DNA from: a virus
IMG/VR virus record: IMGVR_UViG_3300034101_003554
Location: 1 to 64,000 of that record
Direction: 5' to 3' (one strand)
DNA: 64,000 nucleotides
Position numbers and translations under genes: made by a program
Shown: in pieces, positions 8,420 through 17,364 of the stretch
Layout: each line of letters opens with the position of its first letter
Numbering within the stretch: position 1 is the stretch's first letter
Notes under the pieces: generated by a model
What the model was told of the DNA's origin: nothing
What the model saw: only the letters and a program-made list of their open reading frames with translations
The model's database searches: none

Positions 8420-8972
8420 AAGAATAACTGAGAGTCAGTATAGGTTGATTAAGGAGATATTAGAAAATAAAGGTTATTATAGAGCCGTTACGGAATATTT
8501 AGGTAAAAATATTATATTTGAGCCAACAGGGTATTATGAAAGTTTTGATGATGAGGGGAATCCTAAGTTTATGACTGGGGATGTTATGGCAAGAAGTAAT
8601 ATTCCAGAGGTGGCAGCATCTAAGAATATTGGAGGAGCTTTGTTAGGAGTTTGGAGTATGTTAATGCATTATGGTGGGGATAAAAATGGTGTTAAAATAT
8701 ATATCTATTCAATTAATGAAACCCCCGATAAAGATTTGAGTCATATTAGGTATGGTGATTTTGAGTATTTAAAAGAGGTACGATATAAAAAAGCGGTAAA
8801 AGGTAATTATATTGGTTATTTTATTATAGATAAAAAATTTAATGAATATGCTGAAAATTTTTATAATAGAATTAATGGTGACCCATGGGATGAATTCACA
8901 GATGAGGAGATTGATATGTATGATGAATTTGAAAAGTTTTTGGAGGATATAAATATTAATGATTTAAAATGA
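8412..8972 (+). CDS. Capsid-targeted protein of unknown function
   Basis: 186 residues. The leader is MKIRITESQYRLIKE. The body contains NIGGALLGVWSMLMHYGG and a strand-rich segment GDFEYLKEVRYKKAVKGNY, with an acidic C-terminus. The FEYLKEVRY segment faintly recalls the catalytic Glu strand of ADP-ribosyltransferases, but I cannot support this. The late motif is 12 nt before the ATG. It lies in a run of leader-bearing genes that share duplicated intergenic DNA. Confidence 0.75.
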   Translation: MKIRITESQYRLIKEILENKGYYRAVTEYLGKNIIFEPTGYYESFDDEGNPKFMTGDVMARSNIPEVAASKNIGGALLGVWSMLMHYGGDKNGVKIYIYSINETPDKDLSHIRYGDFEYLKEVRYKKAVKGNYIGYFIIDKKFNEYAENFYNRINGDPWDEFTDEEIDMYDEFEKFLEDININDLK

Positions 8973-9003
8973 GATTTTGTATATGTTTATAACTAAAAAA
9001 AAT

Positions 9004-9060
9004 ATGAAGAAGATAGTAAGATTAACAGAATTTGATAGTATAGATAAATCAAAAAAAATA
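9004..9060 (+). pseudogene. Remnant of a capsid-targeting leader
   Basis: The frame MKKIVRLTEFDSIDKSKKI* is 19 codons long. Its first nine residues match the MKRIIRLTE leader type, then it ends. There is no body downstream before the next gene, so it looks like debris of a deleted leader-bearing gene. Confidence 0.45.
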
Positions 9061-9106
9061 TAATTTATTATGGTCTTCCAGTTTAGATAGTTGGGGGATA
9101 TTTTTT

Positions 9107-9163
9107 CAATCCCCCAACCCCTTTTTAAATTGATATATTTATATTAAAATTACATATGAAAAT
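9107..9163 (+). repeat. 57-bp direct repeat, copy 2
   Basis: Identical to 8363-8419, including the ATATTTATA motif (9135-9143) and the ATG at 9156. It indicates recent duplication of an expression cassette, or gene conversion of its promoter. Confidence 0.85.
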
Positions 9164-10055
9164 TATAATAACGGAGAGGCAATTAAATGAATTAATGTCA
9201 TTGGACAATTACGATGCAAAGACATTTATTTCAAATAAATTAATTGAGTTTTTGAATAAATTATTGGTTGGTGATTCAACAGAAAAGGAAATAACTTATA
9301 AAGTTACCAAAGTTATTATTGATTCAATAATTGAATTTTATGAATTGGAAGATAATAAGGAGAATAGAAAAAAGATTAATTCTTTATTTTATGTTAGTAC
9401 TTATATTGATGCTAGTTCTATTGGTGGTGATGATGACAACCCTTTAACAGCTTTATGGGAGCATTTATTTCACATTTACATACACATTAACAATGAAGAA
9501 AGTAATATTTATGTTAAAGGTAGTCGTTATAAAAAGGCTCTAATTTTTGAGGGTAGGATTGTGGAAATGATTTCCAAATTAATTGGTGAATTAAAAAAGA
9601 AATATCCTAAGTGGGTTGAGGGTGGTGAATTTAAAAAGGAAATGATATTACCATATAAGAACACCCCATTTCAAAGTGATGATGAATTAAGTGTTGGGAT
9701 ATATGAGTGGAATACAACTTTTGAAACTTTGGAGAAGTTATTTTATGATTTCTTATTTGAGAATTTGGGGGATGCTGAATATGAGGAGTATAAAACTATT
9801 ATTGATAGGAATATGGATAGGTTAAAGGATTATGTGGAAAAGAATGATTATAAAAAACACATTTATTATGATAAGCCAATATCCGATAGGATGGGGAAAC
9901 GAATGATTAAGGTATTGGGACAGGATAAGATATATGATAAAAAATATTTATATGATTACATTTATTCTTTGCATGACTTTGGAATTGAGAAGAAATTATT
10001 TGATAAAGATTTTATTGATTTTTTGGTTATGTTTAGGAAGTTTGTAATGAAATAA
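9156..10055 (+). CDS. Capsid-targeted protein of unknown function
   Basis: 299 residues. It starts MKIIITERQLNE|LMSL, so a hydrophobic-x-Glu triplet comes earlier (residue 12) than in most relatives. The body is helix-rich and highly charged. It contains a segment with DASSIGGDDDNP, LWEHLFHIYIHINNE and several histidines; no domain recognised. The promoter and start are part of the 57-bp repeat. A terminator follows at 10062. Confidence 0.75.
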   Translation: MKIIITERQLNELMSLDNYDAKTFISNKLIEFLNKLLVGDSTEKEITYKVTKVIIDSIIEFYELEDNKENRKKINSLFYVSTYIDASSIGGDDDNPLTALWEHLFHIYIHINNEESNIYVKGSRYKKALIFEGRIVEMISKLIGELKKKYPKWVEGGEFKKEMILPYKNTPFQSDDELSVGIYEWNTTFETLEKLFYDFLFENLGDAEYEEYKTIIDRNMDRLKDYVEKNDYKKHIYYDKPISDRMGKRMIKVLGQDKIYDKKYLYDYIYSLHDFGIEKKLFDKDFIDFLVMFRKFVMK

Positions 10056-10061
10056 TATATT

Positions 10062-10095
10062 ATCCCCATCTTTTATAGTGGGGATATTTTTTTTT
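10062..10095 (+). terminator. Rho-independent terminator
   Basis: ATCCCCA (10062-10068) pairs with TGGGGAT (10079-10085), followed by a long T run. Confidence 0.8.
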
Positions 10096-10157
10096 CTCGT
10101 TATACTCGTAATCAATCCCCAGCCCCTTTTTTATAGTATTTATTTTAAAATTAGATT

Positions 10158-10946
10158 ATGAAAAGAATTATAAGATTAACTGAGGGTGAATTGGTTAAAT
10201 TGATTAAGAGGGTTATTAATGAGGGTGAAATAGATGAGATTGACATTGAGGGGACATATTTGGAGAAACCTAATACCGACTATTATAGGAAAAAGGATTT
10301 GGATGACGCTTTTGTAAAGGATTATGGTAATGTATTCAAGGATGAACCGATTACTCGTAGTGAACCATATGGATTGAAGTTTATAAATATAGGTAAAAAT
10401 TTATATAATGTTAAATTTCCCCCAAATTTTGGTATTAGACATTTTCCATCTAGGGTTAATTTTGAAGATGGTGGTTTGTATGGGAATGAACATTATGGTT
10501 TGGAGATTCCCGCAATGAAAAAAACAAATAGGGGGATAATAAAGAATGTTGATGAGATATTGAATGATTGGGGTGTTGAGATTGGAACTGAGGGTGAACC
10601 TAGAAATAGGATACATTTTATTGGTGGATTGCCATCAATTTTAATGGGGACTGGATTGGGTTATTTGATATATCAAGAATTCATAAAATATTTGGGATGG
10701 GGTAGTTCAACCTCCAATGTCAGTGCGGAGTCTCAAAGAATTTGGACAAAACTTATTAAAGACCCAGATTTTTATAGTTTTTATATTGATGGTGAGATAT
10801 CGTCAAGAATATTTGCGATATATAAAGGAACTGATAAAGACATTGTTAAAATTGTTGATGACAATTATAATGATGTTAATTTTATTAAATTTGATAAAGA
10901 CTTATTAAATGATTATCCTGAATTAATAAAGTATAAAAAAAATTGA
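10158..10946 (+). CDS. Capsid-targeted protein of unknown function
   Basis: 262 residues. The leader MKRIIRLTEGELVKLIKRV is followed by INE|G. The mature part is acidic and has one hydrophobic segment (residues ~163-182, GGLPSILMGTGLGYLIYQEF) that could insert in a membrane. GTATTTATT lies at 10136-10144, 13 nt before the ATG. Function unknown. Confidence 0.75.
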   Translation: MKRIIRLTEGELVKLIKRVINEGEIDEIDIEGTYLEKPNTDYYRKKDLDDAFVKDYGNVFKDEPITRSEPYGLKFINIGKNLYNVKFPPNFGIRHFPSRVNFEDGGLYGNEHYGLEIPAMKKTNRGIIKNVDEILNDWGVEIGTEGEPRNRIHFIGGLPSILMGTGLGYLIYQEFIKYLGWGSSTSNVSAESQRIWTKLIKDPDFYSFYIDGEISSRIFAIYKGTDKDIVKIVDDNYNDVNFIKFDKDLLNDYPELIKYKKN

Positions 10947-10964
10947 TGTATTTATAAATAAAAA

Positions 10965-11462
10965 ATGAAATCATATAGAATTAACGAAGACTTTAGTAAT
11001 AAACAGCTTAAAGGTATTAATATGGCTGTTAAGGCATTATCATCTGATTATGATTTTATTACTGGGTGGGAGTTAGGAGAAATGGCTAAGGGATATGCTT
11101 CGGTGATATATATCGATTTGATTGTTGATTTGGATAAAGTTAATGAGTTTTATTTAGATAACGGAACACTTACACCTGAAACAAAAATTAGAAAATATTG
11201 GTTAGATGTATGGAAGGAGGATGACAATTATTCTACTTTTTTTCTTTTAAGTCTTAGTGATAGTAAAAATAATAGGACTGATGAGACAAAACAACTAAAA
11301 GCTGAGTTAGACGAATATTACAAACAAATCCCAGAGATATTTGCAACAAACTATGTGTTTGAAAATGATGACTTAGATATAAAAATAGAATATAGATGTG
11401 AATTAAATATAAATTCGTTTATGAATAAACCTAAAGGGAATGTGTATTTTTCAAAAGTATGA
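10965..11462 (+). CDS. Capsid-targeted protein of unknown function, short leader
   Basis: 165 residues. A minimal leader MKSYRINE|D keeps the INE cleavage triplet at residue 8. The body is a mixed alpha/beta protein with VIYIDLIVDLDKVNEFYL and no recognised domain. GTATTTATA is at 10948-10956, 8 nt before the start. A terminator follows. Confidence 0.7.
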   Translation: MKSYRINEDFSNKQLKGINMAVKALSSDYDFITGWELGEMAKGYASVIYIDLIVDLDKVNEFYLDNGTLTPETKIRKYWLDVWKEDDNYSTFFLLSLSDSKNNRTDETKQLKAELDEYYKQIPEIFATNYVFENDDLDIKIEYRCELNINSFMNKPKGNVYFSKV

Positions 11463-11467
11463 AATAT

Positions 11468-11498
11468 ATCCCCATCTTTAAGGTGGGGATTTTTTTTT
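11468..11498 (+). terminator. Rho-independent terminator
   Basis: ATCCCCA (11468-11474) pairs with TGGGGAT (11484-11490), followed by eight or more T. It belongs to a recurrent terminator family in this region. Confidence 0.8.
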
Positions 11499-11501
11499 GA
11501 T

Positions 11502-11510
11502 ATATTTATA
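11502..11510 (+). promoter_or_regulatory. Late-promoter-like motif ATATTTATA
   Basis: Sits between the preceding terminator and the ATG at 11524, 13 nt before it. The terminator-promoter-leader order shows that the next gene starts its own transcript. Confidence 0.55.
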
Positions 11511-11523
11511 TTAAAATTATAAT

Positions 11524-12702
11524 ATGAAAATAAAATTAACTGAATCTCAGTTAACCAAAATGGTTAAAGTATTAAAAGAAGGACATAATTACACATTTAA
11601 TGATGTGTTAGATATGGTGGGTCGTATCAAAGAATATTTTTCATCTTTTATTTCTAATCTTGAGAAACAAAAAACAACAAAGGAACATAAACATCCTAAT
11701 TTCCCATTGGAACATATGATTAAATATGTTTTGGATTCTATTAGAGATAATGAATATGAGGCCGAAAATATGTTTGATAATAGTGATTTTGAGGATAATT
11801 TCATTTATGCGTTTTTTTATAGGGATTCAAGGTCTATTGATTCTTGGCATAATTTATATTGTCAATTTAAGTATGAATTAGAACGTAAAGAACCTGAAAT
11901 ATGTAAACACGAAGATGACATTGATTGGGATGTGGTAAAAAAGGAATCTGGGATAATAACAAATGAACCTAAAAAAGAAATCAAACAACCAAAAGTAAGT
12001 ATCAATGAACCAAAACAAATTACGTTTGAAGATACCCCAATTTATGACACATTTGAGGATGCTTATAAATTTTTATTTGAATTAAAAGAAGTGTCTTTAG
12101 ATAAAAAGTTTTGTACAAAAGAGTATTATAGGATGTTTAGAATTTTATATAGTACTGGTAGTGCTAAAGTTGACCAACTAAGAATAAAATATAAGCGTAC
12201 TAAAGATTCTCCACCAGAAAGAAGTCTTCCATCTGATAGTGATGAGGAGAAAATAAACGATTTTATTAAAAAATATCGTTATTTATCTACTAACAAATTT
12301 TACGAATTTGCAAAAATGTTTTCTGATGAAACTGGGATAAGTTTAGATAAAATTAAAAAGAAGAGGTCAGAATTCATTGATAAAAAAATTGAAAAGATAT
12401 TTACACCAAAGTATGATGAAAGTAGTGTAATAAAAGACCCTGATTATAATAAAGCGCAAGAAATTATGCGAATTGCTAGAAAATATCTTAATTGTTGTAG
12501 AAAAGGATATTGGGATTGTGATGACGATGACCCTCCTTTTGATTTTTCAGGACCTAAGATTTATACAGAACCGAATGTTGAATATGAACCAACAATAAAG
12601 GGTGGGAATAATACACCATCAAAACCTAGTTCTGGTGATGGTGGTGTTGGTAAACCATCAAGTTTAAGTGAAACAATTAGAAAGATACTTAGAAAATTAT
12701 GA
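11524..12702 (+). CDS. Large capsid-targeted protein
   Basis: 392 residues. The leader MKIKLTESQLTKMVK ends VLKE|G. The middle is proline/lysine-rich (residues ~140-160, NEPKKEIKQPKVSINEPKQ), followed by a helical region (~170-300). A cysteine pair and acidic stretch (NCCRKGYWDCDDDDPPFD) come next, then a Gly/Ser/Pro-rich linker and a short basic C-terminal helix. No enzyme domain recognised. It overlaps the next gene by 4 nt. Confidence 0.75.
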   Translation: MKIKLTESQLTKMVKVLKEGHNYTFNDVLDMVGRIKEYFSSFISNLEKQKTTKEHKHPNFPLEHMIKYVLDSIRDNEYEAENMFDNSDFEDNFIYAFFYRDSRSIDSWHNLYCQFKYELERKEPEICKHEDDIDWDVVKKESGIITNEPKKEIKQPKVSINEPKQITFEDTPIYDTFEDAYKFLFELKEVSLDKKFCTKEYYRMFRILYSTGSAKVDQLRIKYKRTKDSPPERSLPSDSDEEKINDFIKKYRYLSTNKFYEFAKMFSDETGISLDKIKKKRSEFIDKKIEKIFTPKYDESSVIKDPDYNKAQEIMRIARKYLNCCRKGYWDCDDDDPPFDFSGPKIYTEPNVEYEPTIKGGNNTPSKPSSGDGGVGKPSSLSETIRKILRKL

Positions 12703-13301
12703 AAATAATAATAACTGAGAGTCAGTATAGATTGATATTGGAGGATAAGTCATCTAAGGATAAGATGATAGAATTAATTCAAACATTTGGATTGAAACAC
12801 ATATTTGAAAATATTGGTGAGGACATTGTCCTCAAAAAATTGGGTTCATCATTTGATGATGTATTTACAAATGAGGTTAAGAAAATTTGTGATGAGTTAT
12901 TGGATGGGTCGTATAAAGATGTTGAGATTAAGGGTGGAACAATTTATATCTTAATGGAGGGTGAAAAAACTTATTTTTATGATGATTATCTTTCAAAGAT
13001 AAGAGAACAACTACCTTGGCGATATAATAATGCTCAATTCAAATTTGAAAAAGAATTTTCCGCTAAAGTTGAATATGACGAGGATGGTGATGAGTATGAT
13101 GTTACATTAATGAAATCATTGGCTGATGGGAGGTTTTTTGAATTAACTGGAAGACTATCTCAATATTCTTCTGGTAGGGATGATGAATGGGAATTTGAAC
13201 CTGATTACATATCTGATGATGATTATTATACTGAAATGTGGGAAGTTATAGATGAATATATTTTGGATGGGTTAACTGACAAGTTGTATAACAAAAAATA
13301 A
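12699..13301 (+). CDS. Capsid-targeted protein of unknown function
   Basis: 200 residues. The leader is MKIIITESQYRLILE|D. Residues ~18-50 are a helical module (ELIQTFGLKHIFENIGED) related to that in the LRR genes. The remainder is acidic with many Asp/Tyr. It is coupled to the upstream gene by ATGA overlap and followed after 7 nt by another leader-bearing gene, so three to four packaged proteins share this transcript. Confidence 0.78.
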   Translation: MKIIITESQYRLILEDKSSKDKMIELIQTFGLKHIFENIGEDIVLKKLGSSFDDVFTNEVKKICDELLDGSYKDVEIKGGTIYILMEGEKTYFYDDYLSKIREQLPWRYNNAQFKFEKEFSAKVEYDEDGDEYDVTLMKSLADGRFFELTGRLSQYSSGRDDEWEFEPDYISDDDYYTEMWEVIDEYILDGLTDKLYNKK

Positions 13302-13308
13302 AAAATAA

Positions 13309-13755
13309 ATGAGAATAATAATTAGTGAGTCACAATATAAGTTTTTGATTTCTGAGTCTAAATTTGATAAGGACCGTCCAGAAATTATGAACAAGATAGA
13401 AAAGTATGGAATTGGGGCTGTCGCTCAATCTATGGGTATTACATCTAATAAACTCATTGATATGTTCAATATACCTTTTAATGATGATAAGGCTAAAGAA
13501 CTCATCAAACATTATATAGATAACTTTGATTATTTCTATGATTTTTCAAAGGTAAAAAATTATCTTTGTACCAAATATATAAAGGAGAGTTTTCTCGATG
13601 GAGTTAAAGAAACTATTTTAGAATATCTATATTTTAATTATTATGAGTATCGTGCTGTTGAATTTGATAATGTTGTTAATTTGGCTCCAAATTATATTGA
13701 TAAAAAATATGGAAAATTAATTAAGGATAAATTTATTGAAAATTGTGAAAAATAA
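13309..13755 (+). CDS. Capsid-targeted protein with helical module
   Basis: 148 residues. The leader is MRIIISESQYKFLISE|S. Residues ~25-50 (IEKYGIGAVAQSMGITSNKLIDM) match the helical module of the LRR proteins and of 40192..40569. The rest is a tyrosine-rich helical region. Function unknown. Confidence 0.75.
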   Translation: MRIIISESQYKFLISESKFDKDRPEIMNKIEKYGIGAVAQSMGITSNKLIDMFNIPFNDDKAKELIKHYIDNFDYFYDFSKVKNYLCTKYIKESFLDGVKETILEYLYFNYYEYRAVEFDNVVNLAPNYIDKKYGKLIKDKFIENCEK

Positions 13756-13911
13756 ATGAGAATAGAAAATAAATCAATTTGGGATTGGGATTTATATCAC
13801 CAATTAAAAGGTACAAAAAGTATTATAACCAATAAACTAAATATGTCAGGTGAAACTGATTTTAAGAAAATAATAAAACGTATTATTGATGATAAGAAAT
13901 CCCCAAGATGA
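13756..13911 (+). CDS. Small hypothetical protein
   Basis: 51 residues, ATG directly after the preceding stop. It begins MRIENKSIWDWDLY and contains KKIIKRIIDDKK. It may be a rearranged relative of the leader-bearing family (RIEN could be a degenerate cleavage site). Its stop lies inside the terminator hairpin at 13898. Confidence 0.45.
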   Translation: MRIENKSIWDWDLYHQLKGTKSIITNKLNMSGETDFKKIIKRIIDDKKSPR

Positions 13912-13925
13912 ATGGGGATTTTTAA
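13898..13925 (+). terminator. Rho-independent terminator
   Basis: AATCCCC (13898-13904) pairs with GGGGATT (13914-13920), followed by TTTAATTT. A near-identical terminator is at 15112. Confidence 0.7.
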
Positions 13926-13963
13926 TTTATTATAATATTTATTTAATAAGATAATACATAATA

Positions 13964-15067
13964 ATGAATTATACAAAAAAAAGACACATATTTGAGGCTA
14001 ATCTTTTATTAGAAAAAAGATTCTTGAATGAACAAGGACCACCTGACGAGATTATGGATAAAAGAGGTATTGCAATTACATCAACAATACGAGGTGATTC
14101 AGATGAGGAATATGTTCGTAAATTGAAAGAATATGATGAGTTTAGTAAAATACCATTTTCTGCAACATTATCTGAAATATTTGGTCTTTTAACAATAGAT
14201 AACATTGTTGATATTATTGCAGCGGTATTAGATGGAATACCAGGAGTTGGGAATGCGGTATCATTTGGAGTTGATATTATTCATGCCATAAGTTATTTTA
14301 TTAGAGCTTTTATTTATTCCGATGATTTGGATAAACTTGAAAATGTCTTGAATGGGGTTATTACTTGTATGTTGGCATATGTACCATTAGCGGGAAATAT
14401 TGCAAGTATTGGAATCAGAGGAACGATTAGAAACCTTCTAAGACAAACAGATTCTGAAGTAATAGAATTTTTAAAACGTTTTGGTATTATTATAAGCCAA
14501 TCAGTACGTTTTAACCTAAAAAAAGATTCAAAATTTGTTTATAGATGGTTGGCGGCATTAATATCATTTATTATAGATAAAGCAACGGAAGTTCAAGACT
14601 CAAAACCTAAAATTCAATCTTACATTGAAAATTTATCAAAACAATTAAAAGAAATTATAAAAAAACTTAAATCAGTAACACGTTACATACCTTTTTTTGA
14701 TAAAATAATTGAGGCGATTGAAGATGTATCAGGTACTGTAGAAGATGCTAAAAAATTACTTGGAACATCAATTGAACCAATTTCAACAATACCAACATTA
14801 ACATCATCATTAACACCATCAGTAATACCATTTAAGAATCAAGAAGAAGGAGATAAGTTTAGAGCTTGGTTTAGAAAAAACTATTTAAATATTGCAAGGG
14901 ATTTGGATTTAACTTCATTTGGACCTTATAATAACGAAAATATTATAAATGCTTGGAATTATGTTTTACCATCTCCTATGCAAATTGATGGTGAAACAGC
15001 TGGCGATGTGTATAAAAAAACTGTTTTAATAAAAAGACTTCCAAAAAATACTTTAAACATACGATGA
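13964..15067 (+). CDS. Membrane-active capsid-targeted protein
   Basis: 367 residues. The leader has three repeats of the hydrophobic-x-Glu type (HIFEANLLLEKRFLNE|Q). Residues ~75-150 are strongly hydrophobic: IVDIIAAVLDGIPGVGNAV, then SYFIRAFIYS and ITCMLAYVPLAGNIASIG. This arrangement is like the pre-toxin hydrophobic segments of polymorphic toxins or a pore-forming hairpin. The C-terminal third is soluble. An ejected, membrane-inserting protein is a reasonable inference. ATATTTATT at 13935-13943 precedes it. Confidence 0.72.
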   Translation: MNYTKKRHIFEANLLLEKRFLNEQGPPDEIMDKRGIAITSTIRGDSDEEYVRKLKEYDEFSKIPFSATLSEIFGLLTIDNIVDIIAAVLDGIPGVGNAVSFGVDIIHAISYFIRAFIYSDDLDKLENVLNGVITCMLAYVPLAGNIASIGIRGTIRNLLRQTDSEVIEFLKRFGIIISQSVRFNLKKDSKFVYRWLAALISFIIDKATEVQDSKPKIQSYIENLSKQLKEIIKKLKSVTRYIPFFDKIIEAIEDVSGTVEDAKKLLGTSIEPISTIPTLTSSLTPSVIPFKNQEEGDKFRAWFRKNYLNIARDLDLTSFGPYNNENIINAWNYVLPSPMQIDGETAGDVYKKTVLIKRLPKNTLNIR

Positions 15068-15111
15068 TATTCGTCTATTAAATGATGTAAAATATTTTAT
15101 TGATGATTAGA

Positions 15112-15142
15112 AATCCCCCAAGATGATTGGGGATTTTTAATT
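15112..15142 (+). terminator. Rho-independent terminator
   Basis: AATCCCC (15112-15118) pairs with GGGGATT (15129-15135), then TTTAATTT. Confidence 0.7.
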
Positions 15143-15215
15143 TGGTAAAGATATTTATTTTTGTAAGACATCAAATCAAGATAATAAACTTAATATAGTT
15201 AAAACAATATAAAAA

Positions 15216-16457
15216 GTGATAAGATTATTAATAACTGAAGAAGAAAAAAAAGAAATCCTAAAATTACATGGGAGTAGAGAAATTTTGAAAGAACAAATTA
15301 AAAATAGTGAAGATATAAATGAAGCCTATTTGTTTAATTTAGTAAAAGATGATTTTTCAACAACGCTTTCAAAGCTTAAGACTAGTAACCCTAGTTGTTT
15401 AGAACGCATTATAAATTGTTTAAAATTATTATATTACCTTCGTAAAACGACAGACGATAAAGAAAATGAACAAAAAAAACTAAAAAATCTATATAACAAT
15501 CAATGTTTTGAAAATAATACTGATAATACCGAAATGTTAAAATTTATTGTTCAAAAATTTGAAGAGACTGAACTTTCAAAAATAACACCAGGTGAAATAG
15601 GTGTTATACCTAATTTAGGTATAGAATATAAAAAGAGTGATGGAACAATTACAAATAAAAAAGAAATTTTTGGTTATGATGCTGAAATTGTAAGTGCTAA
15701 AGTATATAGTAATGATATATTCTTAGACTTTAATACAAACTCTAGAATTAAAGGTTTTTATATATTTAACTATGATGAAATAACTGATGAAAAAATAAAG
15801 AATTTAATTAAAGATTTAATAACTAAATCGGTAACAAATGGTTTATTAGATTTGTATGAACAAAAACAACCTAATTTTGATAAAATATTTGACGCTTTTC
15901 AAAAAGATAAATTAAAAGGATTTGAGGGTCATATTTTTACTTTTGGTAATAAAGATTTACCTGAGATACTATTAATTGGTGATATCAACGATAAAAATTT
16001 AACCCAAAAGGTTGACCCTCCCATAGGTGAAAAAAAAATTGAAATTCTTAATACCAGAGAATATATTAAATTTAAAGAGGGTAATAAATATATTGGAGAT
16101 ATTGTAAATGATGAGCTAATGTTGACTCCATATACAGGTGGTGATGACGAAGAAGAAAATGAAGAGGTAGTGAACAACAATGCCGAAAGTGGAATTAATT
16201 TTTATTTGGATTTAGCTGAAAGAAAACTATATAAAACAATATATGAAGACCCAATTGCTACACTAGATTATGAAACATATGATATGCCTTATGTAGAGAT
16301 AACCTTTAATACCTCGGAGGATATTTTTGAATATTTTTGTCATCAAAAATATTTTAATGAACCAAATAAAGATATACCTAAATATTATAATTTAGGGTAT
16401 TCAAATTATTTAGACAAAGAGATTTGTAAAGGTAGTACAAAACCTAAATGGGACTAA
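15216..16457 (+). CDS. Capsid-targeted protein with duplicated C-terminal domain
   Basis: 413 residues, GTG start chosen because the leader (IRLLITEEEKKEILKLHGS then EILKE|Q) begins there. The middle is helical then beta-rich. The last ~85 residues (INFYLDLAERKLYKTIYEDPI ... NYLDKEIC) are clearly homologous to the C-terminus of the next gene. ATATTTATT at 15151-15159 is farther upstream (56 nt) than usual. Function unknown. Confidence 0.72.
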   Translation: MIRLLITEEEKKEILKLHGSREILKEQIKNSEDINEAYLFNLVKDDFSTTLSKLKTSNPSCLERIINCLKLLYYLRKTTDDKENEQKKLKNLYNNQCFENNTDNTEMLKFIVQKFEETELSKITPGEIGVIPNLGIEYKKSDGTITNKKEIFGYDAEIVSAKVYSNDIFLDFNTNSRIKGFYIFNYDEITDEKIKNLIKDLITKSVTNGLLDLYEQKQPNFDKIFDAFQKDKLKGFEGHIFTFGNKDLPEILLIGDINDKNLTQKVDPPIGEKKIEILNTREYIKFKEGNKYIGDIVNDELMLTPYTGGDDEEENEEVVNNNAESGINFYLDLAERKLYKTIYEDPIATLDYETYDMPYVEITFNTSEDIFEYFCHQKYFNEPNKDIPKYYNLGYSNYLDKEICKGSTKPKWD

Positions 16458-16483
16458 CAATAAATTAATTATAAATGATTACA

Positions 16484-17149
16484 ATGAAAAGAATTATAAA
16501 TTTAACTGAACATGATTTATATAAATTGGTTAAAAGAATTATTATTAAGGAAGGCAAACCCAAAAATATTACTCTAGAAGAGTTACGTGCATTAGCTAAG
16601 GATAACCCAAAATTATTAGAATTAATACAAAAATATATTAATGATGTAAGTATAAGTGACCAATTCTATTCAATAATGAAAGAAATTCAAGGAATTGGTA
16701 ATGAAAAAGAAAAAGTGGATGAATATATTGCAAGCAATCCAGATACTAAATATATGTATGATGAGATTAAAAAACTATCATTCCCATCAAATATATACAC
16801 TAACAATAAAGACAAAACTATAGTTAAGAATAAAGAAGAAGAATCAACAATCGTTGGTGATGGAATTGTGTTCTACTTAGATTTAGCCCAAAGAAAACAA
16901 TATATAGTATATGAAGAAAATCCAATAGCAAAAATTAATCAAGAGGATAAATCTTTGGTTGATATTTCGTTTGAAACCTATGATAATACATACATATATT
17001 ATTGTAATAAAAATAGATTTATAGAAGAAGAAAAACCTAATTATTACCTATATAATTCAAAATACGCAGATTATTTGAATAAGAATATTTGTATATCTCA
17101 AACAAAAAGTAAGGGAGGTGTTTTAGTTCCAAATGTTAGATGGCCATAA
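16484..17149 (+). CDS. Capsid-targeted protein, shares C-terminal domain with upstream gene
   Basis: 221 residues from the second in-frame ATG (16484), where the leader MKRIINLTEHDLYKLVKRI starts. The cut is predicted at IIKE|G. An N-terminal helical part precedes an ~85-residue domain (IVFYLDLAQRKQYIVYEENPI ... YLNKNIC) found also in 15216..16457. The two genes look like products of tandem duplication with replaced N-terminal parts. Confidence 0.74.
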   Translation: MKRIINLTEHDLYKLVKRIIIKEGKPKNITLEELRALAKDNPKLLELIQKYINDVSISDQFYSIMKEIQGIGNEKEKVDEYIASNPDTKYMYDEIKKLSFPSNIYTNNKDKTIVKNKEEESTIVGDGIVFYLDLAQRKQYIVYEENPIAKINQEDKSLVDISFETYDNTYIYYCNKNRFIEEEKPNYYLYNSKYADYLNKNICISQTKSKGGVLVPNVRWP

Positions 17150-17191
17150 GATAATTTTTATATGATTACGATATATTTATAAATAAAAAAT

Positions 17192-17272
17192 ATGAAACAT
17201 TTATTAAATGATTTATCATATTCTGAGAAGAACAGAATATTAGAACAATATGATAACTCATATATTAATTGA
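17192..17272 (+). pseudogene. Remnant leader peptide
   Basis: The frame MKHLLNDLSYSEKNRILEQ... ends after 26 codons. It has the late motif ATATTTATA (17173-17181) 10 nt upstream and a leader ending RILE|Q, but no body. It is probably a deleted packaged-protein gene whose promoter and leader remain; a real mini-protein cannot be excluded. Confidence 0.4.
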
Positions 17273-17364
17273 AACAAAAAAATTTAATAAATTAATTGGT
17301 TTAAAATTGGATAATGAATTACTAGGACATTTAAATTAATAAAATAAAACAATAAAAAGATAAT

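Noticed and set aside
8412-8972. Second ADP-ribosyltransferase among the packaged proteins
   Set aside because: Only one strand (FEYLKEVRY) is suggestive; no matching Arg or aromatic motifs in the right order.
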